This document shows, piece by piece, positions 1-7,462 of a stretch of DNA of 62,874 bases. Numbering within the stretch: the first letter of the stretch is position 1; each line of letters opens with the position of its first letter. Source of the DNA: a virus; the IMG/VR virus record IMGVR_UViG_3300044691_000465, positions 1 through 62,874 of that record. One strand, 5' to 3'. The position numbers and the translations under genes are program-made. The notes beneath the pieces are model-generated. The model worked only from the letters and a program-made list of their open reading frames with translations, was not told where the DNA came from and searched no databases.

Positions 1-1
1 C

Positions 2-457
2 GTTAAGTTGATGCGGCCGTACGATGCAATGGCGGTGGAGAACCGGGTACGCCCAGGCACTCCGGACGTCAATTATATTGGTGGCTGGGTGGAGCTGAAA
101 TGGCTTCGTCGTTGGCCCAAGAACAGTGAAGAGGCGCCGGTTAAGATCGAGCACTTCACACCACAACAGCGCGTCTGGTTGAAGACGCGTTGGATGCGAG
201 GTGGTCGCGCGTTCCTGCTGCTGCAGGCAGGCGGGACCGACTGGCTGCTTTTCGATGGCGTGACTGCAGCCTATGCGGTCGGCCGGGTACCACGTTCGAA
301 GCTGTACGCTTACGCGCTGGCAACCTGGAAAACTTTGAACGAACAGGAGTTACGAGAATGGCTAACGACGGATTTGAAGCGCCTTCCCCGGCAGAGACAA
401 TTTTTATCGACCGCGTACGACGAGAGCATACCCAGCGACAGGCCGCAAAGCGACTGA
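2..457 (+). CDS. VRR-NUC-like PD-(D/E)XK nuclease (5' end outside the window)
   Basis: Likely Mg-dependent nuclease of the VRR-NUC/Holliday-resolvase-like kind. The motif PGTPDV, then a glycine-rich turn and VELKW, gives the PD-x(n)-ExK signature, and an upstream ENRV supplies the usual first acidic residue. A later FTPQQRVWL helix and a GGRAFLLL strand also fit the fold. The frame is open to the window edge, and the family normally has a few residues before the sequence RPYDAMAVEN, so the true start may lie upstream; ATG at 11 and TTG at 8 are internal possibilities. It precedes the primase-helicase, and such nucleases are common in phage replication modules. The last 100 bases overlap the next gene. 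The family is fairly certain; the substrate is unknown. Confidence 0.75.
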   Translation, partial: VKLMRPYDAMAVENRVRPGTPDVNYIGGWVELKWLRRWPKNSEEAPVKIEHFTPQQRVWLKTRWMRGGRAFLLLQAGGTDWLLFDGVTAAYAVGRVPRSKLYAYALATWKTLNEQELREWLTTDLKRLPRQRQFLSTAYDESIPSDRPQSD

Positions 458-684
458 AGGTCGCGCTCGGTGTTTACTCCCAGATGGAGCTGGGTAAGGT
501 TCCCGCGAAGCGTGTCGCTATCGGGAAACTGGCGGCGCACGAGCGTTGCTTGTTGCAGCGCCGTAGGGCAGGTTACACGCAAGCTTCGGTCGCTGCCGAC
601 GTCGGCGTTTGCCGCTGGTGGTTGAACCGGATGGAACACGGCGAGATCGACTGCACACCCTTGAGTGCATACTGGGATCAATAA
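358..684 (+). CDS. Small protein with two tandem HTH (XRE-like) motifs
   Basis: A 108-residue protein starting at ATG 358 behind AGGAGTTACGAG, a good ribosome binding site that decides the start inside the upstream nuclease gene. Two segments each look like the recognition part of an XRE-type helix-turn-helix: RREHTQRQAAKRLKVALGVY followed by SQMELG, and RRRAGYTQASVAADVGVCRW followed by LNRMEHGE. A tandem duplication within 108 residues is unusual for phage repressor-like proteins, which normally have one HTH. It sits between nuclease and primase-helicase genes, so an origin-binding, regulatory or replication accessory role is possible. DNA binding is inferred from the motifs; the target is unknown. 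Confidence 0.65.
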   Translation: MANDGFEAPSPAETIFIDRVRREHTQRQAAKRLKVALGVYSQMELGKVPAKRVAIGKLAAHERCLLQRRRAGYTQASVAADVGVCRWWLNRMEHGEIDCTPLSAYWDQ

Positions 685-686
685 GC

Positions 687-3086
687 ATGGCTGTTACGCC
701 TAACGACCTTGATGCGCTTGACTTCCTCAAGAAGGTTTATCCGGATGGCCCGTGGGTTCTCACGGCCATCCGGACTGACCGCAAGGCCATCGACACCAAG
801 ACCTTTGGTCCCGCGACCGAGGAAGCGGCGCTCGCTTGGCTGAAGACGTTCAACGGCGACCGCAACATCTATTGGTCGACCAACCCACCAACGCGTGCGC
901 TCACCAAGAAGGCAGAGCGCGAAGATATCAAGGAGGTTGCCTACCTCCACGTGGACATTGATCCACGTGCAGGTGAAGACCTGGAGGCCGAACGCGTCCG
1001 CTGCTTGGCGCTGTTCACCGACAAGCTGCCTGCCAGCGTGCCGCCACCAACCGTGGTGCTGTTCAGCGGCGGAGGCTATCAGGCTTTCTGGAAACTTGAA
1101 GCACCAATTCCTGTCAATGGTGATCTGGCGCTCGCTGAAGACGCAAAGCGCTACAACCAGCAGCTGGAGCTCTTGTTCGGTGGCGACAACTGCCACAACA
1201 TCGACCGCATCATGCGTCTGCCGGGCACCATCAACGTGCCGGACGCCAAGAAGATCAAGAAGGGCCGCACGCCAACGTTGGCGAGGCTTATCAGCTTTGA
1301 CCCTGGGCTTGTGTACCCGCTCTCCAAGTTCACTCCGGCGCCGGTGGTGCAGATCAAGGACGCGAGTGGCTTCAGCGGAGGCACTGCCGCGCCGTCGATC
1401 AAGATCAGCGGCAACGTGGCGCGGCTTGACGATATCAACGAGCTGGACAAATGGGGCGTGCCCGATCGGGTGAAGGTTATTCTCGTTCAAGGCACGCACC
1501 CAGATGAGCCCAAGGTGGGCGACAACAGCCGCTCCATGTGGATATTCGACGCGGTCTGCCAGCTGCACCGCTGCGAGGTTCCAGACGAGGTTATCTTCTC
1601 AATCATTACGGACCCGGAGTTTGGTATCAGCGAGAGCGTGCTCGAGAAGGGCAACAACGCAGAGCGCTACGCCATTCGGCAGATAGAGCGCGCCAAGGAA
1701 GAGGCCGTTGACCCGTGGTTGCGCAAGCTAAACGAGAAGCATGCTGTTATCGCCAACACAGGCGGCAAGTGCCGTATCATTCAAGAGGTGCTGGACCCGT
1801 CACTAAAGCGCAGTCGGCTAACCCGCATGTCGTTTGAAGACTTTCGCAACAGCCTGATGCACCGGAACATCGACATCGGCAAAGACGAAAAGGGTCTGCC
1901 GAAGATGATGGAGGTGGGCAAGTGGTGGCTCAAGCATCCGCAGCGTCGGCAGTTCGACACCATCCTGTTTGCCCCGGAGCAGGAGGTTGGTGAGGACTGC
2001 TACAACCTCTGGAAGGGCTTCGCTGTTAATGCCATCCCAGGCGACTGCACGCTGTTCCTCGATCACACCAAGCGCAACGTGTGCGGGAGCAACGAAGAGG
2101 TGTACAACTTCCTCTTGGGTTGGATGGCGCGGTTGGTCCAGAAGCCAGCGAGCGTTGGCGAAGTGGCTGTGGTGTTGCGTGGAGGTAAGGGCGTTGGCAA
2201 ATCATTCTTCGCGAAGCAGCTTGGCTCGCTTTTTGGGCGCCATTTTCTGCACATCAGTAACCCAAGCCATCTCGTCGGAAACTTCAACGCGCACTTACGC
2301 GACGTTATTCTGCTGTTCGCGGATGAGGCTTTCTATGCTGGGGACCGCAAGCATGCAAGCATTCTCAAAACTCTCATCACTGAAGAGACAATTCAGATCG
2401 AGGCTAAAGGAGTGGACGTCGAGAGCGCACCGAATTATGTGCATCTCATTATGGCTTCTAATGATGACCACGTTGTTCCTGCTTCTGGTGATGAGCGGCG
2501 TTATCTCGTACTGGACGTTGGCACTGAGAAACAGCAGCAGTCCGCCTACTTCAAAGCGATAGACGAGCAGATGGAGAAGGGCGGCCGCGAGGCGCTGCTT
2601 CACCTGCTGCGCACCATGGACCTGTCCGATTACGATCACCGCACCGTGCCGCAGACCGCCGCGCTGCGTGAGCAGAAAGAGCTGAGCCTGGGCAGCGAGG
2701 AAGACTGGTGGTATCACAAGCTGCAGGACGGCGTTATATTCGAGCAAGACCGCGAGTGGCCAGTCGACGTGCGCAAGGAGCAGCTGTACGAAGATTATAA
2801 TCAGTACACCAAGCGCTGGAACGTAACACGGCGAGGCAACCAGACTTCGCTTGGGCGTTTCATGTCGAAGTACTGCCCAAAGCTGGACGTGATCCAACGG
2901 CTGGCAACCTATACGGAGATGGACGAGCGCGGCTTCACCCGTGAGATCAAGAAGCGCGCCTACTTTTGGATGCTCCCAACGCTGCAGGAGGCCCGTGACC
3001 GTTGGGACGAGGTGCACGGCAAGCAGCGCTGGAAACATTTCACGCAGCTGAGCCTGAAAGACGAAACTGACAAGCCTCCGTTCTAA
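687..3086 (+). CDS. PrimPol-type primase fused to SF3/D5-like helicase
   Basis: A 799-residue replicative primase-helicase. Residues about 85-92 (YLHVDID) hold the acidic hDhD motif of archaeo-eukaryotic primases. SGGGYQAFW at about 127-135 and DRIMRLPGT at about 173-181 are the other hallmarks of RepB/PrimPol phage primases. The C-terminal half is a DUF5906/D5-like ATPase: Walker A GGKGVGKS near residue 500, Walker B LLFADEA near 542, and sensor ASNDD near 590 followed by a DERR arginine element. It should prime and unwind DNA at the phage fork and work with the family A polymerase at the right end of the window. I chose ATG 687 because the longer upstream reading only reuses the previous gene. 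Domain calls are strong. Confidence 0.9.
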   Translation: MAVTPNDLDALDFLKKVYPDGPWVLTAIRTDRKAIDTKTFGPATEEAALAWLKTFNGDRNIYWSTNPPTRALTKKAEREDIKEVAYLHVDIDPRAGEDLEAERVRCLALFTDKLPASVPPPTVVLFSGGGYQAFWKLEAPIPVNGDLALAEDAKRYNQQLELLFGGDNCHNIDRIMRLPGTINVPDAKKIKKGRTPTLARLISFDPGLVYPLSKFTPAPVVQIKDASGFSGGTAAPSIKISGNVARLDDINELDKWGVPDRVKVILVQGTHPDEPKVGDNSRSMWIFDAVCQLHRCEVPDEVIFSIITDPEFGISESVLEKGNNAERYAIRQIERAKEEAVDPWLRKLNEKHAVIANTGGKCRIIQEVLDPSLKRSRLTRMSFEDFRNSLMHRNIDIGKDEKGLPKMMEVGKWWLKHPQRRQFDTILFAPEQEVGEDCYNLWKGFAVNAIPGDCTLFLDHTKRNVCGSNEEVYNFLLGWMARLVQKPASVGEVAVVLRGGKGVGKSFFAKQLGSLFGRHFLHISNPSHLVGNFNAHLRDVILLFADEAFYAGDRKHASILKTLITEETIQIEAKGVDVESAPNYVHLIMASNDDHVVPASGDERRYLVLDVGTEKQQQSAYFKAIDEQMEKGGREALLHLLRTMDLSDYDHRTVPQTAALREQKELSLGSEEDWWYHKLQDGVIFEQDREWPVDVRKEQLYEDYNQYTKRWNVTRRGNQTSLGRFMSKYCPKLDVIQRLATYTEMDERGFTREIKKRAYFWMLPTLQEARDRWDEVHGKQRWKHFTQLSLKDETDKPPF

Positions 3087-3110
3087 CCCGTGTTTTAACG
3101 GGCTTGTCTT
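3087..3110 (+). terminator. Short hairpin plus U-rich tail after the primase-helicase gene
   Basis: Starting directly after the TAA stop, CCCGT (3087-3091) pairs with ACGGG (3098-3102) around a six-base loop, followed by CTTGTCTTTT. It is a weak-to-moderate Rho-independent terminator. The TTGTCT in the tail resembles the -35 boxes of the CtrA-type promoters elsewhere, but no matching -10 follows at the right distance. Confidence 0.5.
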
Positions 3111-3161
3111 TTGACTTCGGACGGTGCAGGCTGGGCGACTCAGAAACCAAAGGGGCTTTCA

Positions 3162-3338
3162 ATGATCCGCGCGGGCTGCAAGTTCACCCATAAAGAGACC
3201 GGCCGAGTTATGTCAATCACTGGCTGCTACGAGGGCCATGGCCCCGACGACCCTTCCGGCTATTATTATGTCTTTGACGACGCGGAGTGCCCGGCCTTTT
3301 GGATTTCCACCAGCGCGCTCGCCGTCCGGTTCCGTTAA
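3162..3338 (+). CDS. Small protein of unknown function (58 aa)
   Basis: Starts at ATG 3162 behind AAAGGGGC. It begins MIRAGCKFTHKETGRVMSIT, then an acidic YYYVFDDAE stretch; this looks like a compact beta-rich domain (small SH3- or DUF1653-like barrel), but I cannot name a family. Its TAA stop lies inside the first TTAACC of the downstream CtrA-like box, an arrangement repeated at the other promoters of this type. Confidence 0.55.
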   Translation: MIRAGCKFTHKETGRVMSITGCYEGHGPDDPSGYYYVFDDAECPAFWISTSALAVRFR

Positions 3339-3408
3339 CCACCCATTAACCATCCTGTCAAGCCGCTAAAACTGGCTGTTGTCTTCTGCCGTCGGACGGC
3401 GCTATGCT
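3335..3408 (+). promoter_or_regulatory. CtrA-box promoter P1 for the early small-gene cluster
   Basis: The sequence TTAACCACCCATTAACCAT (3335-3353) is TTAA-N7-TTAAC and includes the octamer TTAACCAT, both known CtrA motifs. Downstream are TTGTCT (3379-3384), an 18-base spacer and TATGCT (3403-3408), read as -35 and -10; the -10 in context is GCTATGCT. The spacer holds the perfect palindrome GCCGTC-G-GACGGC, a candidate repressor operator. The CtrA repeat lies one helical turn further from the -35 than at the five other promoters of this type. It is followed by the CAGAAAAGGAG leader of the next gene. Confidence 0.7.
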
Positions 3409-3436
3409 ACCGTACGATCAGAAAAGGAGTTTGGTT

Positions 3437-3682
3437 ATGACACGGTATGTCAAGCGGATGCGCGTTACCATCGAAATCGAAATGGACAACACGTCCGCGA
3501 TGTTTAACCGCTCGTTGTTCAATGAGCATACCCTCCGCGCGGTCGACGCGTTCAAGAAGGTCATGGTGTCCCCGGTTGTTTACGTTGCAACGGAGGAATG
3601 CCTGGACCCTTCGGACGAGATCGTAACCCGCGCGGTCCATGAGAACCGGCAGCTTGCCCCTGAAATCACAGTCGTCTCGTGA
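3437..3682 (+). CDS. Small protein of unknown function, first gene after promoter P1
   Basis: An 81-residue protein. ATG 3437 is preceded by CAGAAAAGGAG (3419-3429), the ribosome-binding leader shared by about ten genes in this genome, which settles the start. The N-terminus is rich in charged beta-strand-like sequence (RMRVTIEIEMDN) and no family is recognisable. It is translationally linked to the next gene, whose alternative GTG start overlaps its stop. Being first behind a strong promoter suggests early, high expression. Confidence 0.6.
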   Translation: MTRYVKRMRVTIEIEMDNTSAMFNRSLFNEHTLRAVDAFKKVMVSPVVYVATEECLDPSDEIVTRAVHENRQLAPEITVVS

Positions 3683-3687
3683 GCATC

Positions 3688-4548
3688 ATGGAAACCGCCA
3701 TTCACTGTTTTGAGAAGGCTGGCCTTGGCCGCGCTCCGTTCCGGTGTACGGACCTGTACAGCCTGCCCTCGCCTTCGTTAGCCGAGCACAACCCAACGGC
3801 CTACAACAACGCGCTCGCCGCGTTGCCCAGGGGCCTCTCGCTGGGCTCATGCGCCTTCTGTGGCACGGCCATCATGCACAATTTCGTGATCGAAGACGCC
3901 ACGGGCAAGCGGCGCTTCGTGGTTGGTTCCGACTGTGTGGCCCGCACGGGCGACGCTGGCCTGATCAAAAAGGTCCGCGCGGTTCGGTTGGCTGCAGCCC
4001 AAGAGAAGCGCGCTGCCAAGCGCAATATGAAGGCCAGCGAGCGTGCAGCAGCGTGGGCGGCCGAACGTGAAGCGCGCCGTGCCGAGTTTCTGGTGGCGCA
4101 CGCGGACCTGATCAAGGCGGCCGAACCTTTCATGGCCGACGGCGGTTTCATTCACGACGTTATGGAGCGCGGACTGTCTGGTGGTTATGTCAGCGACAAG
4201 GCGCTGGACGCGGTGGAGCGCACCATTGCCAACCTGTCCGAGCGCTTTCGCCTCCGCGCACTCTCGCGCCACGTCGGCACGGTTGGCGCCCGGCAGACCT
4301 TTAAGGTTACGGTGGAACGGATTGCGAGCTTCACGCGTCCGTCGTTCGGTGGTGGCTACGGCGCCAACGCCTACGAAACGGTTTGGATCATCACAATGAG
4401 AGACGAGGCAGGCAACGCGATCGTTAGCAAGTCGGCCTCGTTCCACGCGGAGAAGGGCAAGGCCTTGACAATCAAGGCGACTGTCAAAGAACACTCGGTC
4501 TATCAGGACGAGCAGCAGACCCTGGTGCAACGGATAAAGGTGAATTGA
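3688..4548 (+). CDS. Zinc-finger phage protein with C-terminal OB-like domain
   Basis: About 286 residues. The N-terminal third carries CAFCG, about 25 residues later VGSDCVART, and before these several conserved turns, the pattern of a small zinc-binding module seen in many phage proteins of unknown role. A basic, alanine-rich helical region (about residues 95-145) follows, then a C-terminal segment ending ATVKEHSVYQDEQQT, typical of a small beta-barrel found next to phage replication genes. A nucleic-acid-binding role is inferred. ATG 3688 follows GTGAG; GTG 3679, overlapping the upstream stop, is an alternative start. Confidence 0.6.
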   Translation: METAIHCFEKAGLGRAPFRCTDLYSLPSPSLAEHNPTAYNNALAALPRGLSLGSCAFCGTAIMHNFVIEDATGKRRFVVGSDCVARTGDAGLIKKVRAVRLAAAQEKRAAKRNMKASERAAAWAAEREARRAEFLVAHADLIKAAEPFMADGGFIHDVMERGLSGGYVSDKALDAVERTIANLSERFRLRALSRHVGTVGARQTFKVTVERIASFTRPSFGGGYGANAYETVWIITMRDEAGNAIVSKSASFHAEKGKALTIKATVKEHSVYQDEQQTLVQRIKVN

Positions 4549-4549
4549 G

Positions 4550-4756
4550 ATGGGCAAGGCGTGGAACAGTGGAACGAAGAAGCCGTTCGCTTCCAAACTG
4601 ATTATCTACCGCTGCTACAACGATGCAGCAGGCCTGTTCGAATATTTCGAGCACGGTGAAGACAACAGGCGACCGCAGATCGCGCGGTCGAACGCGGAAC
4701 ACCAAGTGTGCAGCGGTGCAGCGCGCTACGTCGACGTCAACAGGATTGTGTCATGA
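4550..4756 (+). CDS. Small protein of unknown function (68 aa)
   Basis: ATG 4550 follows the previous stop by one base and is probably translated by coupling. The protein contains RCYNDAAGLFEYFEHGEDNR and is polar, with no membrane segment or recognised family. Its stop overlaps the next start in ATGA. Confidence 0.5.
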   Translation: MGKAWNSGTKKPFASKLIIYRCYNDAAGLFEYFEHGEDNRRPQIARSNAEHQVCSGAARYVDVNRIVS

Positions 4757-4959
4757 GCCGCTGGACCGTAACCGTGGAAGGCCGTTGCCTTGGTCCCAAA
4801 TATTTTGGGCGGATATGCAAGGTCGCGTTTTTGCATCGTGACACGATGCAGGAGGCCATCGAGGCGATGGATGCGGAACCGGCAGTCGGTGAAACTTACA
4901 CCGATCTGGAGCAGTACAAGTTTGAAGTAACCAGAAAATGGATTGATCAAAATGACTAA
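4753..4959 (+). CDS. Small protein of unknown function (68 aa)
   Basis: ATGA overlap with the upstream gene at 4753. It begins MSRWTVTVEGRCLGPKYFGR and ends in an acidic and aromatic tail (EQYKFEVTRKWIDQND). No family recognised; coupling on both sides supports expression. Confidence 0.5.
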   Translation: MSRWTVTVEGRCLGPKYFGRICKVAFLHRDTMQEAIEAMDAEPAVGETYTDLEQYKFEVTRKWIDQND

Positions 4960-5590
4960 CGCGCACACAACCCGCGAGGGCTGGCTTGTTGCCGCCATGG
5001 CGATGCTGGACGCCAAGTATTTCGACGGCCGGGGTTACACGCTTCCGGAGAAGCGCAGCTGCTCGTGCGGCTTTCCGAAGGGTGGCTGGGGCCACTCCAT
5101 TGGGCAGTGTTGGGGGCCTGAGACTTCGACTGATGGCACTATCAATATGTTTGTGTGCCCAACGCAGGACAACCCAATCCGCGTGCTGGACATTCTGCTT
5201 CACGAGCTTATTCATGCCCAGGTGGGTGTGGTTGTTGGCCACAAGAAGCCGTTCAAGAAGATGGCGCGCGAGTTTGGCCTGGAGGGCAAGGCAACAGCGA
5301 CCTACGCCACCGAAGGCACGCCGCTGTGGCTGGAGCTCTCGCACATCAGCGAGCAGCTTGGCCCGTACCCGCACAAGGCGATGCAGCCAATTAAAAAGAC
5401 CAAGGAGCGCGGCTCCATGGGTGGCTGGGTGCGGCTTCAGTCGCCGACTGAAGAAACTTATAAGGTGCTGGTGTCACCGAAGATGCTGGACGAGCATGGC
5501 GTGCCGCTGGACCCTTGGGGCGACAGGATGGAGCCGGTGGAAGGCTCCGCGTGGCAACCTGGAGGCGACGATGATGCTGACGGCGAGTGA
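4952..5590 (+). CDS. SprT-like zinc metallopeptidase domain protein
   Basis: A 212-residue protein with HELIHA at residues 84-89 and a further histidine in GHKKPF (about 97), the SprT/Spartan-like HExxH zinc site. The motif GHKKPFKKMAREFGLEG is characteristic of phage SprT-like proteins. Upstream cysteines (CSCG, QCWG, FVCP) may form a second metal site. Spartan proteins cleave DNA-protein crosslinks; whether this phage protein is a protease or only a structural relative is unknown. ATG 4952 overlaps the previous gene by eight bases; TTG 4943 is less likely. Confidence 0.75.
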   Translation: MTNAHTTREGWLVAAMAMLDAKYFDGRGYTLPEKRSCSCGFPKGGWGHSIGQCWGPETSTDGTINMFVCPTQDNPIRVLDILLHELIHAQVGVVVGHKKPFKKMAREFGLEGKATATYATEGTPLWLELSHISEQLGPYPHKAMQPIKKTKERGSMGGWVRLQSPTEETYKVLVSPKMLDEHGVPLDPWGDRMEPVEGSAWQPGGDDDADGE

Positions 5591-5825
5591 GCGAGAGCAG
5601 TTCGATCAGTTACATGCTTACTGGCATGCTAGGCGGGAGCACGCTTACCGGCTTCGACTTGAACATTTAACGTACAAGGCGATTGGACAACGACTTGGCA
5701 TAGGCAAAAATCAAGCCAGACAGCAATGTCTTAAAGAGGCGCGTATAATCAAGTATCGACTTGATAGAGCAATAAAGGGTTACGACGATGCAAGGGATGA
5801 AGGTTTGGGTGGTGCACCGTATTGA
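5574..5825 (+). CDS. Small HTH protein, sigma-region-4-like
   Basis: About 83 residues. GGAGGCGACG precedes two consecutive ATGs (5571 and 5574). The middle, LTYKAIGQRLGIGKNQARQQ, is a helix-turn-helix of the sigma-factor region 4 or LuxR type, flanked by basic helices. It overlaps the ends of both neighbours. A DNA-binding regulatory role is inferred; the target is unknown. Confidence 0.6.
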   Translation: MLTASEREQFDQLHAYWHARREHAYRLRLEHLTYKAIGQRLGIGKNQARQQCLKEARIIKYRLDRAIKGYDDARDEGLGGAPY

Positions 5826-5994
5826 CAGCGACGACGATGTTTATACCTTCATCCACTCCTATCAATCGCACAACAACGCGGTGCAGGCCATCGAGAAGCA
5901 CGCGCGCCACGTTCGCCTGGAATGGAACGATGCCATGAACGAGGCCAGCGCCAAGGGCAACGTGTACTATATAACTGAGACGGAGCTACAATGA
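5788..5994 (+). CDS. Small protein of unknown function (68 aa)
   Basis: Starts at ATG 5788 within the end of the HTH gene, behind AAGGGTTACG. Contains HSYQSHNNAVQAIEKHARHV, a likely amphipathic helix, and otherwise beta-like sequence; no family recognised. ATGA overlap with the next gene. Confidence 0.5.
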   Translation: MQGMKVWVVHRIDSDDDVYTFIHSYQSHNNAVQAIEKHARHVRLEWNDAMNEASAKGNVYYITETELQ

Positions 5995-6263
5995 AATACG
6001 ACGTTCATGCTACGGTGCATCTGAACCTGCCAGACATTGACAAGTCCGGCGCCAGCTATCTGGCCGTGCTTATCAAGCACGAATTTGGAGACAACTTTAC
6101 TGGCTACGCGGCGCTGGTGCAGCTGGGAGCTCGGCCACAGCATCGCCTTTACGAGAAGGCGCGCAACGTGAAGGCGCAACGCGTCGCCGCGCTTGGCGTG
6201 AAGCTTACCTTTGGGCAAGCCCAGGCACACTGGCCCGCCATCAAACTGAGCCAATACGTATGA
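5991..6263 (+). CDS. Small protein of unknown function (90 aa)
   Basis: ATGA start overlapping the upstream stop. Starts MKYDVHATVHLNLPDIDKSG and continues with a mixed alpha/beta composition ending in a glutamine-rich helix. No family recognised; part of the coupled early cluster. Confidence 0.5.
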   Translation: MKYDVHATVHLNLPDIDKSGASYLAVLIKHEFGDNFTGYAALVQLGARPQHRLYEKARNVKAQRVAALGVKLTFGQAQAHWPAIKLSQYV

Positions 6264-6478
6264 AGACAATTCATGGACGGGACGTCGTTCCGCTAATGCG
6301 AGCGACACGCACGGAATTGGTGACTGCTTGGCAGAAGCTTTTCCGGCAGAGTGCACCTGCACAATCCTCCGCGCTTCAGTTGCGGAATACATTAGTGGCC
6401 GCAACCAGTCTCTTGCGGTTGGACTTTGAGATAGCACGGCAAAGGGGCTTTGCCATTGAGGGAGAAACCGTACGATGA
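6260..6478 (+). CDS. Small protein of unknown function (72 aa)
   Basis: ATGA start at 6260, ATGA end at 6475. Mostly helical and basic (RATRTELVTAWQKLFRQSA). No recognised family. Confidence 0.45.
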   Translation: MKTIHGRDVVPLMRATRTELVTAWQKLFRQSAPAQSSALQLRNTLVAATSLLRLDFEIARQRGFAIEGETVR

Positions 6479-6780
6479 AGACCGTGAAATTGATTGGTAC
6501 ACCGCTTGTCATAGCGCGCAGTATCAGCGAGGTGCTGACCCACCATCGCGCGTTGCATGATGCCTGGGAAGAAAAGGTCAACCGCGAAAAGGAGCTGTTG
6601 TTCAGCAATTGCAACGCGGAGATGGCAAAGCTGCTCCAAGCACTGGCGGTCGCCACCGGCCTTGAGATGGGCGAGGCCAAACTGGACCTGCGCTACATTG
6701 ATGATCACGACGTGGCCTTTGTCGTCTTTGAAGAAGACGGCGACGATGCCGAGTTGCCTGCCGCACCGGGCGAGCACTAA
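6475..6780 (+). CDS. Small acidic-tailed protein of unknown function (101 aa)
   Basis: ATGA start at 6475. A helical first half (HHRALHDAWEEKVNREKELL) is followed by LDLRYIDDHDVAFVVFEEDG and a strongly acidic C-terminus. No family recognised. Confidence 0.5.
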   Translation: MKTVKLIGTPLVIARSISEVLTHHRALHDAWEEKVNREKELLFSNCNAEMAKLLQALAVATGLEMGEAKLDLRYIDDHDVAFVVFEEDGDDAELPAAPGEH

Positions 6781-6781
6781 C

Positions 6782-7171
6782 ATGGCTGAAACGCAGCAAT
6801 CAATTTGCCGGTGGGGCGTTGACACCTTTGGTGTTGGCTCTGCGCTGGCGACCGCGACCCGCATGAACGTGGAGGTTGCTGAGTTGCTTTCCGATCTGGG
6901 TGGCCACCAAGACCAGCTGCTCAGCGACTTGCTTACCGCGAACAATAGCATTGCGGAAGCGCTTTCTAACCGCGCAAACTGGCTTGAAGGGCAAGGCCTG
7001 TTAGCAGATCGAACACCGAACGGTAAAGAGTGCGCTGATATTCAAGTGGTGCTCTATCAGGTGGCAGAACGCTGCAACGTTATTCTCCACGAAGCTACCG
7101 ACGAAAAGATGGCCGTCAACCGCGCTCGCCAGTGGAAACTGACGCGTGGTGGTAGGTTCCAGCATACATAA
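6782..7171 (+). CDS. MazG-like nucleotide pyrophosphohydrolase
   Basis: A 129-residue protein of the all-alpha NTP pyrophosphatase superfamily. It opens with a W...FG element, has RMNVEVAELL as first metal-binding helix, ECADIQVVL as the ExxD helix, and ends KMAVNRARQW followed by the conserved G..QH tail, as in phage MazG-like proteins. These enzymes hydrolyse (d)NTPs to NMP and pyrophosphate. In this phage it could remove an unwanted dNTP; this is inference. The start one base after the previous stop implies coupling. It is also the family of MazZ from diaminopurine phages, but I see no PurZ here. Confidence 0.75.
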   Translation: MAETQQSICRWGVDTFGVGSALATATRMNVEVAELLSDLGGHQDQLLSDLLTANNSIAEALSNRANWLEGQGLLADRTPNGKECADIQVVLYQVAERCNVILHEATDEKMAVNRARQWKLTRGGRFQHT

Positions 7172-7201
7172 CTTTCATGTTTTCAGAAAAGGACAGCGGG
7201 A

Positions 7202-7462
7202 ATGGTAACCGATAAAGAGGTGGTGAGCCTCGGAAAAATACGCGCCGACAAAAGCGGCGAAGCTGCACACTGGTCGCCACGCGACGCGATCAATGAGATG
7301 CTCCAGATGCTGGACGCAGGCCTCAATTGCACCAGCCTGATCATTTGCTATGATGGCATCAATGGCTCAGGGTGCAAGAACGCAACCAAGTCTGTTATGG
7401 AAGCGATCGGCCTGCTGCAGGTAACGCAGCTGTCCATCTATGAGGCCGGTCGTGAAGCCTGA
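7202..7462 (+). CDS. Small protein of unknown function (86 aa)
   Basis: ATG 7202 behind CAGAAAAGGA (7184-7193), the shared leader. A possible promoter CTGACG (7139-7144) and TACATA (7165-7170) lies just upstream, weakly supported. The protein has a helix HWSPRDAINEMLQMLDAG and a beta segment TSLIICYDG; the pattern resembles small phage proteins of unknown role. Confidence 0.6.
   Translation: MVTDKEVVSLGKIRADKSGEAAHWSPRDAINEMLQMLDAGLNCTSLIICYDGINGSGCKNATKSVMEAIGLLQVTQLSIYEAGREA

Noticed and set aside
678-1568. Long reverse-strand readings opposite the primase-helicase, tail and terminase genes
   Set aside because: They are by-products of GC-rich codon use opposite strongly supported genes, with no ribosome binding sites or recognisable domains.
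3104-3133. TTGTCT after the primase-helicase gene as another promoter
   Set aside because: There is no -10 at 16-19 bases and no TTAACC box; it is more simply the U-rich tail of the terminator.
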